Notes: generated by a model from the letters alone, not told the origin. A stretch of 64,000 bases of DNA from Halomonas sp. ML-15 (GCF_014779595.1 NZ_JACXZT010000019.1:1456621-1520620); one strand, 5' to 3'. Counted from the stretch's first letter, positions 17,920-28,319 are shown. Made by a program: numbers and translations.

Positions 17920-19332
17920 TCAGGGCGTGACCACCTGGCAATCCAGGCCGTTCTGGGCCAGGCGGTGGCAAGTTTCGCGGGCCTGATTCTCCTGCAGATC
18001 CACCAGGCGGGCCCGGAAGATCTTGCGATCACTGGTTTCCACTTCGGTAACAGCCACACGTGACAGCGGCTGATCGATGCTCGGCAGGAAGTCGGCGGCG
18101 CGCGACGCCGAGTCGCGGGCCTTGTCGAAGTCCTGATAGGCGCCGACCTGTATTGCCCAGTCGGCCTGTTCGATGCTGCCCTCCGAGGCCACGCCCGTGG
18201 CACTGAGTACCGCCAGGATGGGGTCGTTATCGTCACGATAGTCAAACGATGGCTCGGCACGGGTCGGCGCGTCGGATAGCGTGCTGGGTTCACTGCTGCG
18301 TGGTCGGGCATCCAGCGCAGCAATCAGCCGCAGCGGCTCACTGCTGGCCGCCGGCTGAGTCTGCAGATCGGCCATCGCCGTGGTCGCCTGCGGAGCTGAC
18401 GCCACCTCACTGGAGGCACCCTGCACCGATGCCACCAGGGTCTCCATGGGCTGGGCGATACTGGTTTCCGCTACCCAGCCATTCTGATCGTTTAGCGCCG
18501 CGCGCATAAAGCCGCGGTCGAGCAGCGTCATCATATGGTCGTCGCGGGACTGAGCGGTAAAGCCGCCCATCACCACGGCAACGATACGTCGCCCGTCACG
18601 CACCGCAGAGGTCGCAACATTGAACCCCGAGGCGCGAATGAAGCCGGTCTTGAGGCCGTCGGCACCAGGGTAGTTGCGCAGCAGGCGGTTGTGGCCGTTG
18701 ATGGTCTGGCCGCGGTAGCTGAAACTGGAGTTGGAAAAGTAGTGATAGTGATGCGGGAAATCGTTCATCAGCCGCACTGACAGCGTGGCCAACTCTCGCG
18801 CCGTAGAGGTCTGCAGCGGATCAGGCAGCCCATTGGCATTGCGGAAGTAGGTGTTTTTCATGCCCAGGCTGCGCGCCTTGGCGGTCATCATTTCCGCGAA
18901 CTGACGCTCGGTGCCACCCAAGGCTTCGGCCACCACCACGGCTACATCGTTGGCCGAGCGGATGATCAATGCCGGGATGGCATTGCGCAGCGTAATGCTG
19001 TCGCCGGCCTTCACGCCCAGCTTGGAGGGCTGCATCGAGGCCGCATAGGAGGAGACCGGTAGCGGCTGATCAAGGCTGATACGCCCCTCGTCCAACGCCT
19101 CGAAGGCGAGGTAGAGCGTCATCATCTTGGTTAGCGACGCCGGGTAGCGGGTCGCATCGGCATTCGCCGAGTGCAGCACTTCGCCATTCTGGCTGTCGAT
19201 GACAATCGCCGCATAGCGCGGATTGGCCTGCGCCGAGGAGACCGATAGAAGTATGCCAAGTACCAGGGTAGCCATGCCCCAGAGACTTCGGCGACCGATT
19301 ATTGTGGTTATGGTCACGAGAGTTGTTTTCAC
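17920..19332 (-). CDS. D-alanyl-D-alanine carboxypeptidase (PBP5/6 type) with C-terminal SPOR domain
   Basis: 470 residues. A GTG start at 19332 gives a positively charged signal peptide ending at AQA (residue 36). The S11 peptidase domain holds S66-L-T-K69, S126-A-N128 and K228-T-G230, the three penicillin-binding motifs. It removes terminal D-Ala from peptidoglycan stem peptides in the periplasm. The last 80 residues (from about 390, ADWAIQVGAYQDFDKA) form a SPOR domain, which binds denuded glycan at division sites; a disordered linker joins the two. This replaces the amphipathic membrane anchor of E. coli PBP5, so localisation probably depends on the septum. It is a single gene. Confidence 0.93.
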   Translation of the reverse strand: MKTTLVTITTIIGRRSLWGMATLVLGILLSVSSAQANPRYAAIVIDSQNGEVLHSANADATRYPASLTKMMTLYLAFEALDEGRISLDQPLPVSSYAASMQPSKLGVKAGDSITLRNAIPALIIRSANDVAVVVAEALGGTERQFAEMMTAKARSLGMKNTYFRNANGLPDPLQTSTARELATLSVRLMNDFPHHYHYFSNSSFSYRGQTINGHNRLLRNYPGADGLKTGFIRASGFNVATSAVRDGRRIVAVVMGGFTAQSRDDHMMTLLDRGFMRAALNDQNGWVAETSIAQPMETLVASVQGASSEVASAPQATTAMADLQTQPAASSEPLRLIAALDARPRSSEPSTLSDAPTRAEPSFDYRDDNDPILAVLSATGVASEGSIEQADWAIQVGAYQDFDKARDSASRAADFLPSIDQPLSRVAVTEVETSDRKIFRARLVDLQENQARETCHRLAQNGLDCQVVTP

Positions 19333-19653
19333 AGTGAGCCCTATCCGCGTCGCTGACTTTCCCTGCTACCTGTGCCAGGCGGCTCCATAAAGGAATTTAT
19401 GCGCTATCTTTGCCATCTGTCCAGTCGCATCGTGGGTATTTGCACGTTGCCTTGCTCAGCGCCGCAGGACACAGGGCCTCGAGGGAAGCGCGTCTCGAGC
19501 TACCGAGCGGGTGCGGTCACTGTCAGTTAATCATTAAAGCAGTACTTTATCCTGTTTAATTGCAGGAATTGGTAAGAATTATCACCCTTAATTGCCCGAA
19601 TAGTACTTGCCAAAGGCTGGCCAGGCACTCGACCAGCGCAGTTACCTCATCGC
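19333..19653. other. Intergenic region (321 bases) between dac and the zinc GTPase gene
   Basis: No convincing gene. The right half (about 19525-19610) is much richer in A/T than its surroundings and contains AGTACTTTA and a distant AGTACTTG, plus GGTAAGAATTATCACC. It probably holds the promoter of the carboxypeptidase gene (reading leftward) and the end of the GTPase transcript. I find no strong hairpin terminator or confident -35/-10 pair. Confidence 0.5.
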
Positions 19654-20904
<1,251 letters not shown>

Positions 20905-20941
20905 GGCGAGTCTCCTCAGACGTCATCACGGAATGCCAAAC

Positions 20942-20970
20942 AAGATATGTTATATTGTAACAATTATCAA
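20942..20970 (-). promoter_or_regulatory. Promoter with embedded Zur-like box for the zinc GTPase
   Basis: On the minus strand: -35 TTGATA (20970-20965), a 17-base spacer and -10 TATCTT (20947-20942). The spacer contains GTTACAATATAAC (20961-20949), an inverted repeat matching the Zur consensus core and differing by one base (compared as GTTATATTGTAAC) from the box at 11496. A repressor there would block RNA polymerase directly. Confidence 0.8.
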
Positions 20971-20998
20971 GCCGGCGCCACCCCTCGGTGGCGACGCC

Positions 20999-21430
20999 TC
21001 AGTCGGGAATGACGTCGAGGCTGACACGGTAGCGATAGTCGAGATCGCTGCAGCGACGCTCGCCGTCACAGGCGAAGGGGTTCATCACGTGCAGGAACCA
21101 GACGCCCGGCTCGAGGTGCTGCTCGAGGCGAAAGTTATGCCCACGCCCACCGTCCCAGGCACGCGCCACTTGTTGGCCCTCGGCGTCCAGCAACCGGGCA
21201 TTGGGTATCACCTGGGTCTGCTGGCCGACATGGGTGTGGCTCTCCAACACCACCGTGGAAGGGCTGTCCAGGGTGAAGGTGAAGTAGCGCGCGCCCGCCG
21301 AGACAACCTCGATCTCGTCGCCGTCCTGCAGGCTGATGGCACGCTGCTCATGGGGTGCCGAGGCGGCGCAACCGGCCAACAACGCCAGCAGGGTCATGAC
21401 CATCAGGACTCTCAGGTAGTGGGACATCAT
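20999..21430 (-). CDS. Small lipoprotein of unknown function
   Basis: 143 residues from the second in-frame start (ATGATG at 21430, with GGAGG upstream). The lipobox is LLAGC, lipidation at Cys21. The mature domain is probably a beta-sandwich of about 120 residues with two cysteines (FACDGERRCSD) that could form a disulphide. It resembles domains that bind or shield carbohydrate in pre-peptidase-like lipoproteins, but I do not recognise a named family. It lies between the chemoreceptor and the zinc GTPase genes in the same direction. The Zur-like promoter lies after its stop, so it is not part of that transcript. Confidence 0.75.
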   Translation of the reverse strand: MMSHYLRVLMVMTLLALLAGCAASAPHEQRAISLQDGDEIEVVSAGARYFTFTLDSPSTVVLESHTHVGQQTQVIPNARLLDAEGQQVARAWDGGRGHNFRLEQHLEPGVWFLHVMNPFACDGERRCSDLDYRYRVSLDVIPD

Positions 21431-21467
21431 GAGGGCCTCCTGTGAAAGGTACATGCTATAACGACAG

Positions 21468-21489
21468 CGGGAGCCAAAAATGGCTCCCG
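21468..21489 (-). terminator. Hairpin after the chemoreceptor gene
   Basis: CGGGAGCCA (21468-21476) and TGGCTCCCG (21481-21489) pair perfectly around AAAA. It lies 22 bases after the chemoreceptor stop codon. The sequence beyond is only moderately T-rich. Confidence 0.6.
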
Positions 21490-21511
21490 TGGTTCTATAC
21501 CAGAAACTCGC

Positions 21512-23212
21512 TCAGCGCGAGTGCGATGCCAGCAGCGGCTGACCCGGCACGGCGCGACGCGGCGCCGTGGCCCGGGGTGAGCTGGAAGCCCCTGCCGCGG
21601 CGTGATTGCCGGCCTGACGCTCGCTCGATTCGTCGAGGGTGAAGACCGCCACCGCGTCCACCAGCCGCCGCGCCTGCTGGCGCAGATTACCGGCAGCGCT
21701 GGCGCTTTCCGCCACCAAGCCGGCATTCTGCTGGGTCACATGATCCATCTCGCTGACCGCCTGGCCGGCCTGGGAGACGCCAACGCTCTGCTCCGCGGTG
21801 GCATGGCTGATCTGACTGACGTACTGGGTGACCTTATCGATCGCGGCGATGATCTCCTGGGTGCTGCGTCCGGCGTTGCCGGCCAGCTCGGCGCCCTGCT
21901 CGATGCGTGAGACGTTGGCCGAGATCAGCGCTTCTATCTGCTTGGCCGACTCGGCGCTGCGCTGCGCCAGATTGCGCACTTCGCTGGCGACCACCGCAAA
22001 GCCACGACCATGTTCCCCGGCTCGCGCCGCTTCCACCGAGGCGTTGAGTGCCAGAATATTGGTCTGGAAGGCGATACCGTCGATCATGCTGATGATCTCC
22101 GATACCTCCTGAGAGCCCTCGCGAATATCCTGCATGGTGGTAACCAGTTGCTGTACCGACTCGCCGCCCTCACCGGCGACGCGCGTCGCCGCACCGGCCA
22201 GCTGGTCGGCCTGGCGAGCGTTATCGGCGTTGAGCTTGACGCTGCTGCTGAGCTGCTCCATGGCGGTGGCGGTTTCGGTTAGCGCGCTGGCCTGCTGCTC
22301 GGTGCGTGCCGCCAGCTCGTTGTTGCCTTCGGCGATCTGCTCACTGTTGCTGGCCACGGCTTCCGCCGACTGGCGCACACTGGATACGGTGGTCTGCAGC
22401 TGTTGCGACATCGTCACCAGACTCGCCATGATGCTGCCGCTATCGTGCTTGCGCAGCTGACGGGTATTGACCAGCTCGCCGCGCCCTACCGCTTCGGCAA
22501 AGGCGCGCACTTCATGGGGCTCGGCACCCAGCTCACGCAGCAGCTGACGCGTCAGACGGGCCGCCAACAGCAGCGCGATGATCACCGCCCCCCCGCACAG
22601 CACCAGCATCAGAATCTGAAAACCGCCGGCCAGCGCACGGGCGTCGCTGGCTTCGGCAGCGTTCATGCTCTCCTGCAGGTCGATAAAGGTGTTGATGCTG
22701 GCCAGCCAGGCGCTGAAGGCCGGGCTGGCCTGCTCGAGCAGCAGTGCCTGCGCGCCGGCCACGTCACCATCGAGTCGGCGTTCCACGACCGCCTCAACGA
22801 GCGGCATGGTGCGCGCTTCGACAGCCTCGATGTCGGCTAGCGCGGCGCGCTCTTCGGCAGTGATATCGTCGCGACTGGCAAACATGCTGGCCATACTGGC
22901 CGCCGCCTGCTGGTAGTCCTCCTCGAGGCTGGCGATCTCGCCCAGCGCGGTTTCCAGCGCAGCGCTACTGTCGACCAGGGTGACATCACGCAGGGAAATG
23001 GCACGGTCGTGCACGCTGCCGCGGAAGTCGATGGCGTGGCGCTGCTTCTCGCCGTTGACGTCATTGATGAGCGTCAGGCTGGTGTCGATGCTGTTGACTT
23101 GACCGACGCCTACCGCGGTCAGGGCAACCATCAGCGCAACGATGACAGCGAAGCATGAGAGCAGTCGAGTCTTGATGCTGCGACCCTTGAGGAGTGTGAG
23201 GCGGCCCTGCAT
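21512..23212 (-). CDS. Methyl-accepting chemotaxis protein
   Basis: 566 residues, AAGGAA before the ATG. Order of parts: a membrane helix at about 16-38, a periplasmic four-helix-bundle sensor (about 40-195, 4HB_MCP type with the DVTLVDS block), a second membrane helix at about 198-220, a HAMP segment, then the long cytoplasmic coiled coil. The signalling tip [20 protein letters not shown] is intact and would contact CheA/CheW. Candidate methylation helices flank it. No C-terminal CheR-tethering pentapeptide is present; the chain ends in a Ser/Ala/Pro-rich tail. The ligand is unknown. Confidence 0.95.
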   Translation of the reverse strand: MQGRLTLLKGRSIKTRLLSCFAVIVALMVALTAVGVGQVNSIDTSLTLINDVNGEKQRHAIDFRGSVHDRAISLRDVTLVDSSAALETALGEIASLEEDYQQAAASMASMFASRDDITAEERAALADIEAVEARTMPLVEAVVERRLDGDVAGAQALLLEQASPAFSAWLASINTFIDLQESMNAAEASDARALAGGFQILMLVLCGGAVIIALLLAARLTRQLLRELGAEPHEVRAFAEAVGRGELVNTRQLRKHDSGSIMASLVTMSQQLQTTVSSVRQSAEAVASNSEQIAEGNNELAARTEQQASALTETATAMEQLSSSVKLNADNARQADQLAGAATRVAGEGGESVQQLVTTMQDIREGSQEVSEIISMIDGIAFQTNILALNASVEAARAGEHGRGFAVVASEVRNLAQRSAESAKQIEALISANVSRIEQGAELAGNAGRSTQEIIAAIDKVTQYVSQISHATAEQSVGVSQAGQAVSEMDHVTQQNAGLVAESASAAGNLRQQARRLVDAVAVFTLDESSERQAGNHAAAGASSSPRATAPRRAVPGQPLLASHSR

Positions 23213-23308
23213 GGCGGTGTTCCTTTTCTTCGTTATTGAGATCTTGCGTCTTGGGTGACGGCACGTAAGAGGTTAACTGACGACAAAGCTATACGAGATA
23301 TAAGCTGA

Positions 23309-23336
23309 TGTATAACTTTATATGATATTTGTACAA
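23309..23336 (-). promoter_or_regulatory. Possible chemoreceptor promoter in an A/T-rich patch
   Basis: On the minus strand TTGTAC (23336-23331), a 16-base spacer and TATACA (23314-23309), about 100 bases before the chemoreceptor ATG. The surrounding 23280-23345 is strikingly A/T-rich for this genome. A flagellar sigma-28 pattern (TAAAGTT-like) is only half present. The rest of the 229-base gap 23213-23441 shows nothing else clear. Confidence 0.3.
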
Positions 23337-23441
23337 TTTTTTACGTACAGGTCACTCATACCCCGCGCTGGGCCAGCCGTTTACGATTCTGATAATCTTC
23401 CGTCACACGCCCTTTCTGGTCATTACCCTCAGGATCACGCC

Positions 23442-24014
23442 ATGCCCCGCTTCGCGACCCACCTCTCGACAGCCGCCCTGCTGTGTCTACTGCCCTTCAG
23501 TGCCACCGCCGATGCCGACCTCGTCGATGAGCGCCTGCAGGTGATCGATGCCTGGGCCGTGGCCACCCTCGGCGATGGCGACCAGCGTATCTACCGTGCG
23601 CTCAATGCCAGCGACTACAGCGATGCCTATCTGGCGGTGAACTACCGGGCAGGGGTCTGCGACCTGCCGGATCTGCAGATGCGCGTGACGCTGGAGGAGA
23701 CCCAACAAGAGACGGAGGTGGTCAATCTGGCACCCACCGAGATCCGCATCGACCGCCTGCAAACCCATAACGCCGCCGCCGAATTTGCGACCCGCGCCGG
23801 GGATGACGGCTTCTATGCGCGCTTCTATATCGAGGATCAGGCCGAGCTGTTGCGTGAAATGCGCCGCGGGGAGGTGATGCGGCTACGCTTCGAAGGGGAG
23901 GAGGAGAACTACTGGTATATGGAGTTCAGCCTCTACGGCGCCGACCAGGCGCTGCCGCTGGCCGCCGACCAGTGCCGTCGCACCAGCCAGCAGCCAGAGG
24001 ATTTCTTTGACTAG
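23442..24014 (+). CDS. Exported protein of unknown function
   Basis: 190 residues from the ATG at 23442 with AGGAT upstream; the frame is open from 23322 but without support. A signal peptide ends near FSATADA (about residue 24). The mature protein is acidic, mostly predicted beta strands, and has two cysteines (GVCDLPD, DQCRRT). I do not recognise the family. Its stop overlaps the end of the convergent TRAP permease gene by 4 bases, so the two transcripts must overlap. The acidic composition fits a periplasmic protein of a halophile. Confidence 0.75.
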   Translation: MPRFATHLSTAALLCLLPFSATADADLVDERLQVIDAWAVATLGDGDQRIYRALNASDYSDAYLAVNYRAGVCDLPDLQMRVTLEETQQETEVVNLAPTEIRIDRLQTHNAAAEFATRAGDDGFYARFYIEDQAELLREMRRGEVMRLRFEGEEENYWYMEFSLYGADQALPLAADQCRRTSQQPEDFFD

Positions 24015-25315
24015 CGATTCATCGCCTGGGGCAGATAGAGCGCAATCTCCGGGAACAGGTGCATCAGCGCGATGGACAGCATCATCAGCAGAAAGAACGG
24101 CAGCGTGGCCTTGGTGATGGTCAGGATGTCCTTGCCGGTAAGCCCCTGGATCACGAACAGGTTGAAGCCCACCGGCGGGGTGATCTGCGACATCTCCACC
24201 ACCACGACCAGATAGATACCGAACCAGATCAGGTCGAAACCGGCGGCGCTGACCAGCGGCATCAGAATGGCCGTTACCAGCAGAATCAGCGAGATGCCGT
24301 CGAGGAAACAGCCCATTACCAACAGCAGCAGGGTCAGCATGATCAGCAGCAGGGTCGGCGACAGTCCCATCTCGCCGATGGCGCGGGCCAGTTCCATCGG
24401 CACCTGGGTAAAGCCCATCGCCGAGGTCAGGAAGGAGGCGCCGGCGATGATGAAGGCGATCATGCAGGCCGTGCGCACTGCCGCAAACAGCGAATCCTTG
24501 AGGGTGGCCATACTGAAGCTGCCGGTGAGGCGTGCGATGACGATGGACAGCACCACGCCCACCGCTGCCGCCTCGGTGGGCGACGCCAACCCGCCATAGA
24601 TCGATACGATGATACCGCCGATCAGCAGCAGAATCGGCACCAGTGACCAGGTGTTGCGCAGCTTCTCGACGAAGCTCATCGACGGCTCATCGTAGCCGGT
24701 GAGCCCCTCGCGCTTGCCCTTGAGCAGCGACCACAGGATCAGGTAGGTCATGAACAGCGAGAGAATCATCAGCCCCGGGCCGATGCCGGCCATGAACAGG
24801 CGCGAGATCGACTGCTCGGTGACCACGCCATAGACGATCAGCACGATCGACGGCGGAATCAGCAGCCCCAGGGTCGAGGCACTGGCCAGGGTGCCGATGG
24901 CCATATTGCTGTCATAGCCGCGGCGCTCCAGCTCCGGCAGGGTCATCTTGCCCACCGTGGCGCAGGTCGCCGCCGATGAGCCGCACACCGCCGCGAACAT
25001 GCCGCTGCCGATGATATTGGTGTGCAGCAGTCGGCCCGGCAGGCGATTGAGCCACGGCGACAGGCCGCGGAACATGTTATCGGCGAGCCCGGAGCGGAAC
25101 AGGATCTCGCCCATCCAGATGAACATCGGCAAGGCGGTAAGATCCCAGCCGTAGCTGGCACCCCAGAAATCCGAGGCGAGGATAGGCCCCGGCGAGAAGG
25201 GGCTGAAGAATTCCAGCGCGACCCAGGCGGTGCCGATCAGCGCGAAGGCGATCCACACCCCACTGCCGAGCAGCACCGCCAGGGTAACAATGGTAGCCAG
25301 ACTCAGTATCAACAC
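24011..25315 (-). CDS. TRAP transporter large permease, DctM family
   Basis: 434 residues, GTG start at 25315 with GGAGA upstream. About 12 membrane helices. It is the ion-coupled transport subunit of a TRAP system. Family blocks are visible: GSGMFAAVCGSSAATCATVG near residue 105, GLLIPPSIVLIVYGVVTEQSI, and near the C-terminus PPVGFNLFVIQGL. It works with the small permease (25346) and the binding protein (25988), in the order binding protein, small, large subunit. Divergence from pxpABC via the shared LysR gene suggests 5-oxoproline as a possible substrate. Confidence 0.95.
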   Translation of the reverse strand: MLILSLATIVTLAVLLGSGVWIAFALIGTAWVALEFFSPFSPGPILASDFWGASYGWDLTALPMFIWMGEILFRSGLADNMFRGLSPWLNRLPGRLLHTNIIGSGMFAAVCGSSAATCATVGKMTLPELERRGYDSNMAIGTLASASTLGLLIPPSIVLIVYGVVTEQSISRLFMAGIGPGLMILSLFMTYLILWSLLKGKREGLTGYDEPSMSFVEKLRNTWSLVPILLLIGGIIVSIYGGLASPTEAAAVGVVLSIVIARLTGSFSMATLKDSLFAAVRTACMIAFIIAGASFLTSAMGFTQVPMELARAIGEMGLSPTLLLIMLTLLLLVMGCFLDGISLILLVTAILMPLVSAAGFDLIWFGIYLVVVVEMSQITPPVGFNLFVIQGLTGKDILTITKATLPFFLLMMLSIALMHLFPEIALYLPQAMNR

Positions 25316-25345
25316 GAGGGTGTCTCCAGAATAGCGGGCATGGGC

Positions 25346-25909
25346 TCAGCGCACCTCGCTGTCGTCGGTGGCGGTGGCTTCACGAAAGCTCGAGGGGTCG
25401 CGGGCGGCGATGCGCAGCGCCATCAGCAGCGCCTCGCCCAGGGCCAGACACAGCAGGCCGACGCTACTCGCCAGCACGGTCTGAGGAATCCACAGCGGGA
25501 TCGACAAGAAGCCCGATGAGACGTCGTTGTACTGCAGGCTCTCGCGGGCCAGCTCGATCAAGCCGTAGCAGAGCAGCAGGCTGATCGCCAGGGCCACGAT
25601 CAGGCCGAACACCTCGAACCACACGCGTATGGCCGAGGGTAGGCGCGAGATCAGCAGGGTGACGCGAATATGGGCGTGGTGCACGAAGGTGTAGGCCAGC
25701 CCCAGGAAGGTCGCCCCGACCAGCAGGTAGGCGGCAATCTCGGAGACCCCGGTGATGCTCAACCCCAGCCGGCGCAGGCCGACCAGCACCAGCAGCGCGT
25801 CGACCACCCGGAAGGTGACCTGCAGCGCCACCAGGGTGCAGATCAGCACCATGCACGCCGCCGCCCCCCAGGCCCCGAGGCGATAGAGTTTGTCGAATTT
25901 GAAGGTCAT
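25346..25909 (-). CDS. TRAP transporter small permease, DctQ family
   Basis: 187 residues from the ATG at 25909; an in-frame reading from further upstream covers the intercistronic stem and is unlikely. Four membrane helices as usual. The small subunit bridges the large permease and the periplasmic binding protein. Features include AWGAAACMVLICTLVALQVTF, ITGVSEIAAYLLVGATFLGLAY and HAHIRVTLL, the last being the conserved DctQ pattern. It ends 30 bases before the DctM start. Confidence 0.92.
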   Translation of the reverse strand: MTFKFDKLYRLGAWGAAACMVLICTLVALQVTFRVVDALLVLVGLRRLGLSITGVSEIAAYLLVGATFLGLAYTFVHHAHIRVTLLISRLPSAIRVWFEVFGLIVALAISLLLCYGLIELARESLQYNDVSSGFLSIPLWIPQTVLASSVGLLCLALGEALLMALRIAARDPSSFREATATDDSEVR

Positions 25910-25940
25910 GGTCGCAGTCTCGATGCATGCGTGGGCAAGG

Positions 25941-25967
25941 CGGGGCGGCGACAGGATCGCCGCCCCG
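25941..25967 (-). other. Perfect stem-loop between TRAP binding-protein and permease genes
   Basis: An 11-bp perfect stem (25941-25951 with 25957-25967) and 5-base loop in the 78-base gap. There is no T-run. Such stems after binding-protein genes commonly protect the upstream mRNA and give more binding protein than permease. Confidence 0.65.
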
Positions 25968-25987
25968 ACAGGCAGACTCGCCAAGGC

Positions 25988-26977
25988 TTAGTCGTCGAGC
26001 CCGGCGCGGTAATCCTCGAGCACCTGCTGGGCGTCGTCGCTGGCGCGCTCCAGCCAGTCTTCGAACAGCTTGTCACCGGCCGCCTGCAGCGCCGCCGCCA
26101 CCGCGTCGTTGGGCTCGGAGATGGTGATGCCGTTCTCCTCGAGCACACCAGCACTCTCGGCGGCGTCATCACGGCTCATCTGCCAGCCACGCTCTTCGGC
26201 GCGCGCCGCCGCCTCGAGCACCGCCTCCTGGGTCGCCTCGTCGAGGCCGTCGAAGGCGCGCTGATTGATGAAGATGATGTTCTTGGGCAGCCACAGATTG
26301 GCATCGGTGTAGTGGTCGACGTAGTCCCAGGCGGTCATCGAGTTGCCGGTGGAGACCGAGGTAATCATGGCATCCACGCGCCCGGTGCTGAAGGCGGTGG
26401 GGATGTCCGACTCTTCGGTCTCGGTGGGGCTACCGCCGAGATTCTGCACGAAGCGCTGGGTATTGATGTTGGGCGCCCGCACCCGCAGGCCTTCGAACTG
26501 CGCCGGATCGGTGAGTTCGTCGGCGGTATAGATGCCCTGGGACGGCCATGCCACGGCGTACAGCGGCATGAGACCCTCGGCGGCGAACAGCTCGGTGACC
26601 AGCGGCTTGGTGGCCTCCCACAGCGCAATGGCTTCGTCGTAGCTGCCGGCCACCCCGGGCAGGGTGTCGACTTCGAAGATCGGGTCGTCGTTGGAGAGCA
26701 CCGACATGAACACTTCGCCGGCCTCGATGGTGCCGCGCCGCACCGACGACTTGATCTCGCCGTGAGCGACCAGTGAGCCGCCGCTGTGCACGTTAATGGT
26801 CAGCTCACCGTCGGTGGCCTCGGCCACGTCCTCGGCGAACTGATTGGTGTTCTGGGTATGGAAGCTGGCATCGCCATAGGGCGTGGCCATGGTCCACTCG
26901 GCGGCCTGGGCGGTAGCGGCGGCAGCAAGGCTGCAGGCGGTGACCAGCAGTAGCGGGGATGCAATCGTCTTGTGCAT
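25988..26977 (-). CDS. TRAP transporter substrate-binding protein, DctP family
   Basis: 329 residues from the ATG at 26977 with AGAGG upstream. A signal peptide ends at TAQA (about residue 24), placing it in the periplasm. DctP features: the opening AEWTMATPYGDASFHTQNTNQFAEDV, VHSGGSLVAHGEIKSSVRRG, and RVRAPNINTQRFVQNLGGSPT, whose arginine normally forms the salt bridge to a substrate carboxylate. A carboxylate ligand is therefore likely. Neighbouring LysR and 5-oxoprolinase genes make 5-oxoproline a candidate. Confidence 0.93.
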   Translation of the reverse strand: MHKTIASPLLLVTACSLAAAATAQAAEWTMATPYGDASFHTQNTNQFAEDVAEATDGELTINVHSGGSLVAHGEIKSSVRRGTIEAGEVFMSVLSNDDPIFEVDTLPGVAGSYDEAIALWEATKPLVTELFAAEGLMPLYAVAWPSQGIYTADELTDPAQFEGLRVRAPNINTQRFVQNLGGSPTETEESDIPTAFSTGRVDAMITSVSTGNSMTAWDYVDHYTDANLWLPKNIIFINQRAFDGLDEATQEAVLEAAARAEERGWQMSRDDAAESAGVLEENGITISEPNDAVAAALQAAGDKLFEDWLERASDDAQQVLEDYRAGLDD

Positions 26978-27012
26978 GGTGAAAGACCTCTTGTTCACGT
27001 TGATGGTCGTAC

Positions 27013-27981
27013 TCAGGATGTGGAGGACGCCGGATCGGGACGAACCCAGCGTACTGCGAAGGCGGAATCCGCCATGTCGTCGCGGCGTGCCTCGGCGTAG
27101 GCAGCAGCGCACTGCTGTGCCAGTTGCCCAACGCCGCGACAGAAACGTGGGTGATTGGCCTGGCGCCAAATCACATCGTAGTGCATGGCCGGTAGCGGCA
27201 CCGGCAGCGCCAGGCGATAGAGCGCGCCACGACGCCACTCGTCGAGTACCGTGGCCACCGGCAAGGCGCCAATCCCCAGCCCTTCCATGGTCATCCGTGC
27301 AATAGTCATCAGCGTATTCACGCTGTGAATGCGCGGGCTCTGCAGCCCCCGATCGGCAAGATAATCGACCAGCTCTGTATAGGGCCGGGCCTGCTTGCCG
27401 AACGATATAAACGGCAGCTTGGTCATCCAATCGTCCGGATTGCCACCCAAGCTTTTGGCATGCTGGGGAGAGACAAACATGCCCATTTCATAGGGATCAA
27501 GTGGCATCTGTTCGATCTGATCGCTTGGCAAATATCCGTTCATTGCCAGCAGGATATCCAGCTCATTGCCAATCAGCCGCTGATTGACCGCCGGTGAATA
27601 ATCCACCGTCAGCTCGATGGTCAAGCGCGGATAGCGCTCGGTCAGACGACGCATAAAATCAGGGAACCAGCTGTGGGCAATCGTCTCGATAGTGCCCAGC
27701 CTCAGTGGCGCAGAAAAGGCGTCATCAGTGTCGAACAGGGCCATGGCTTCATCGCGCTGTTCAAGCATACGTTCAGCATGTAGAAAAAATTCTCGACCAC
27801 GCATGGTCGGCTGAATAGGGCGCATCGAACGCTCCAACAGCAGCTCCCCCACCGTTCCTTCAAGCCGTGAAATACGCTCGGAAACAGACGGTTGAGTCAG
27901 GTGAAGCCTGGCAGCCGCCTTGCGAAAGGAGCCTAGCTTTACCGCCCAGACGAAGGCTTCAAGTTCCTTGAAATCGAGCAT
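27013..27981 (-). CDS. LysR family transcriptional regulator between TRAP and pxp operons
   Basis: 322 residues. The winged helix-turn-helix is at residues 5-60 (GSFRKAAARLHLTQPSVSER) and an effector domain follows. It is transcribed with the TRAP genes, 35 bases upstream of the binding-protein gene, and divergent from pxpA across 338 bases, the classic arrangement for a LysR protein controlling the opposite operon. The effector may be 5-oxoproline or a related acid. Candidate sites in the gap are described separately. Confidence 0.92.
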   Translation of the reverse strand: MLDFKELEAFVWAVKLGSFRKAAARLHLTQPSVSERISRLEGTVGELLLERSMRPIQPTMRGREFFLHAERMLEQRDEAMALFDTDDAFSAPLRLGTIETIAHSWFPDFMRRLTERYPRLTIELTVDYSPAVNQRLIGNELDILLAMNGYLPSDQIEQMPLDPYEMGMFVSPQHAKSLGGNPDDWMTKLPFISFGKQARPYTELVDYLADRGLQSPRIHSVNTLMTIARMTMEGLGIGALPVATVLDEWRRGALYRLALPVPLPAMHYDVIWRQANHPRFCRGVGQLAQQCAAAYAEARRDDMADSAFAVRWVRPDPASSTS

Positions 27982-28319
27982 ATTGCCGAGCTCGTCTCAG
28001 GCCTTGGGGTGCGAATAAAGAGAAGAATGGTCTATTGAGTTCATCTGTTACTCCACGGCTAGCGCTAAACAAGTGGATGCTTTTATTGGCTCAAGCTCCA
28101 CCGCTTCGCTAACACTTGTTGTTGATGTTGTGAGAAGTCACGCTCATCAATTGATAATCCTATCGCGCCTCGACGTCAACCATTTTTCCACCTAATAACA
28201 ACATGATAGGAGCTGCCGATATTCGATATCGCCAAAAACGATTGGCACTCGACGAATCGAATTCATATATTGGAGTCCACTTCGAGAAATATTTGCCTTC
28301 AATAATAACAGGAGTCCTC
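27982..28319. promoter_or_regulatory. Divergent control region of the LysR/TRAP and pxpABC operons (338 bases)
   Basis: No gene. It contains the perfect palindrome CGATAT-TCG-ATATCG (28217-28231), about 90 bases before pxpA, and the spaced inverted pair AACAAGTG (28068-28075) / CACTTGTT (28113-28120). Either could be a LysR or other operator. Directly before the pxpA Shine-Dalgarno lies AATAATAACA (28301-28310), an AAn-repeat of the kind bound by Hfq/Crc. A/T content is high through 28080-28310. Confidence 0.5.

Noticed and set aside
19525-19610. Fur box in GGTAAGAATTATCACC
   Set aside because: Matches to the GATAAT repeat pattern are too few, and no iron-related gene adjoins.
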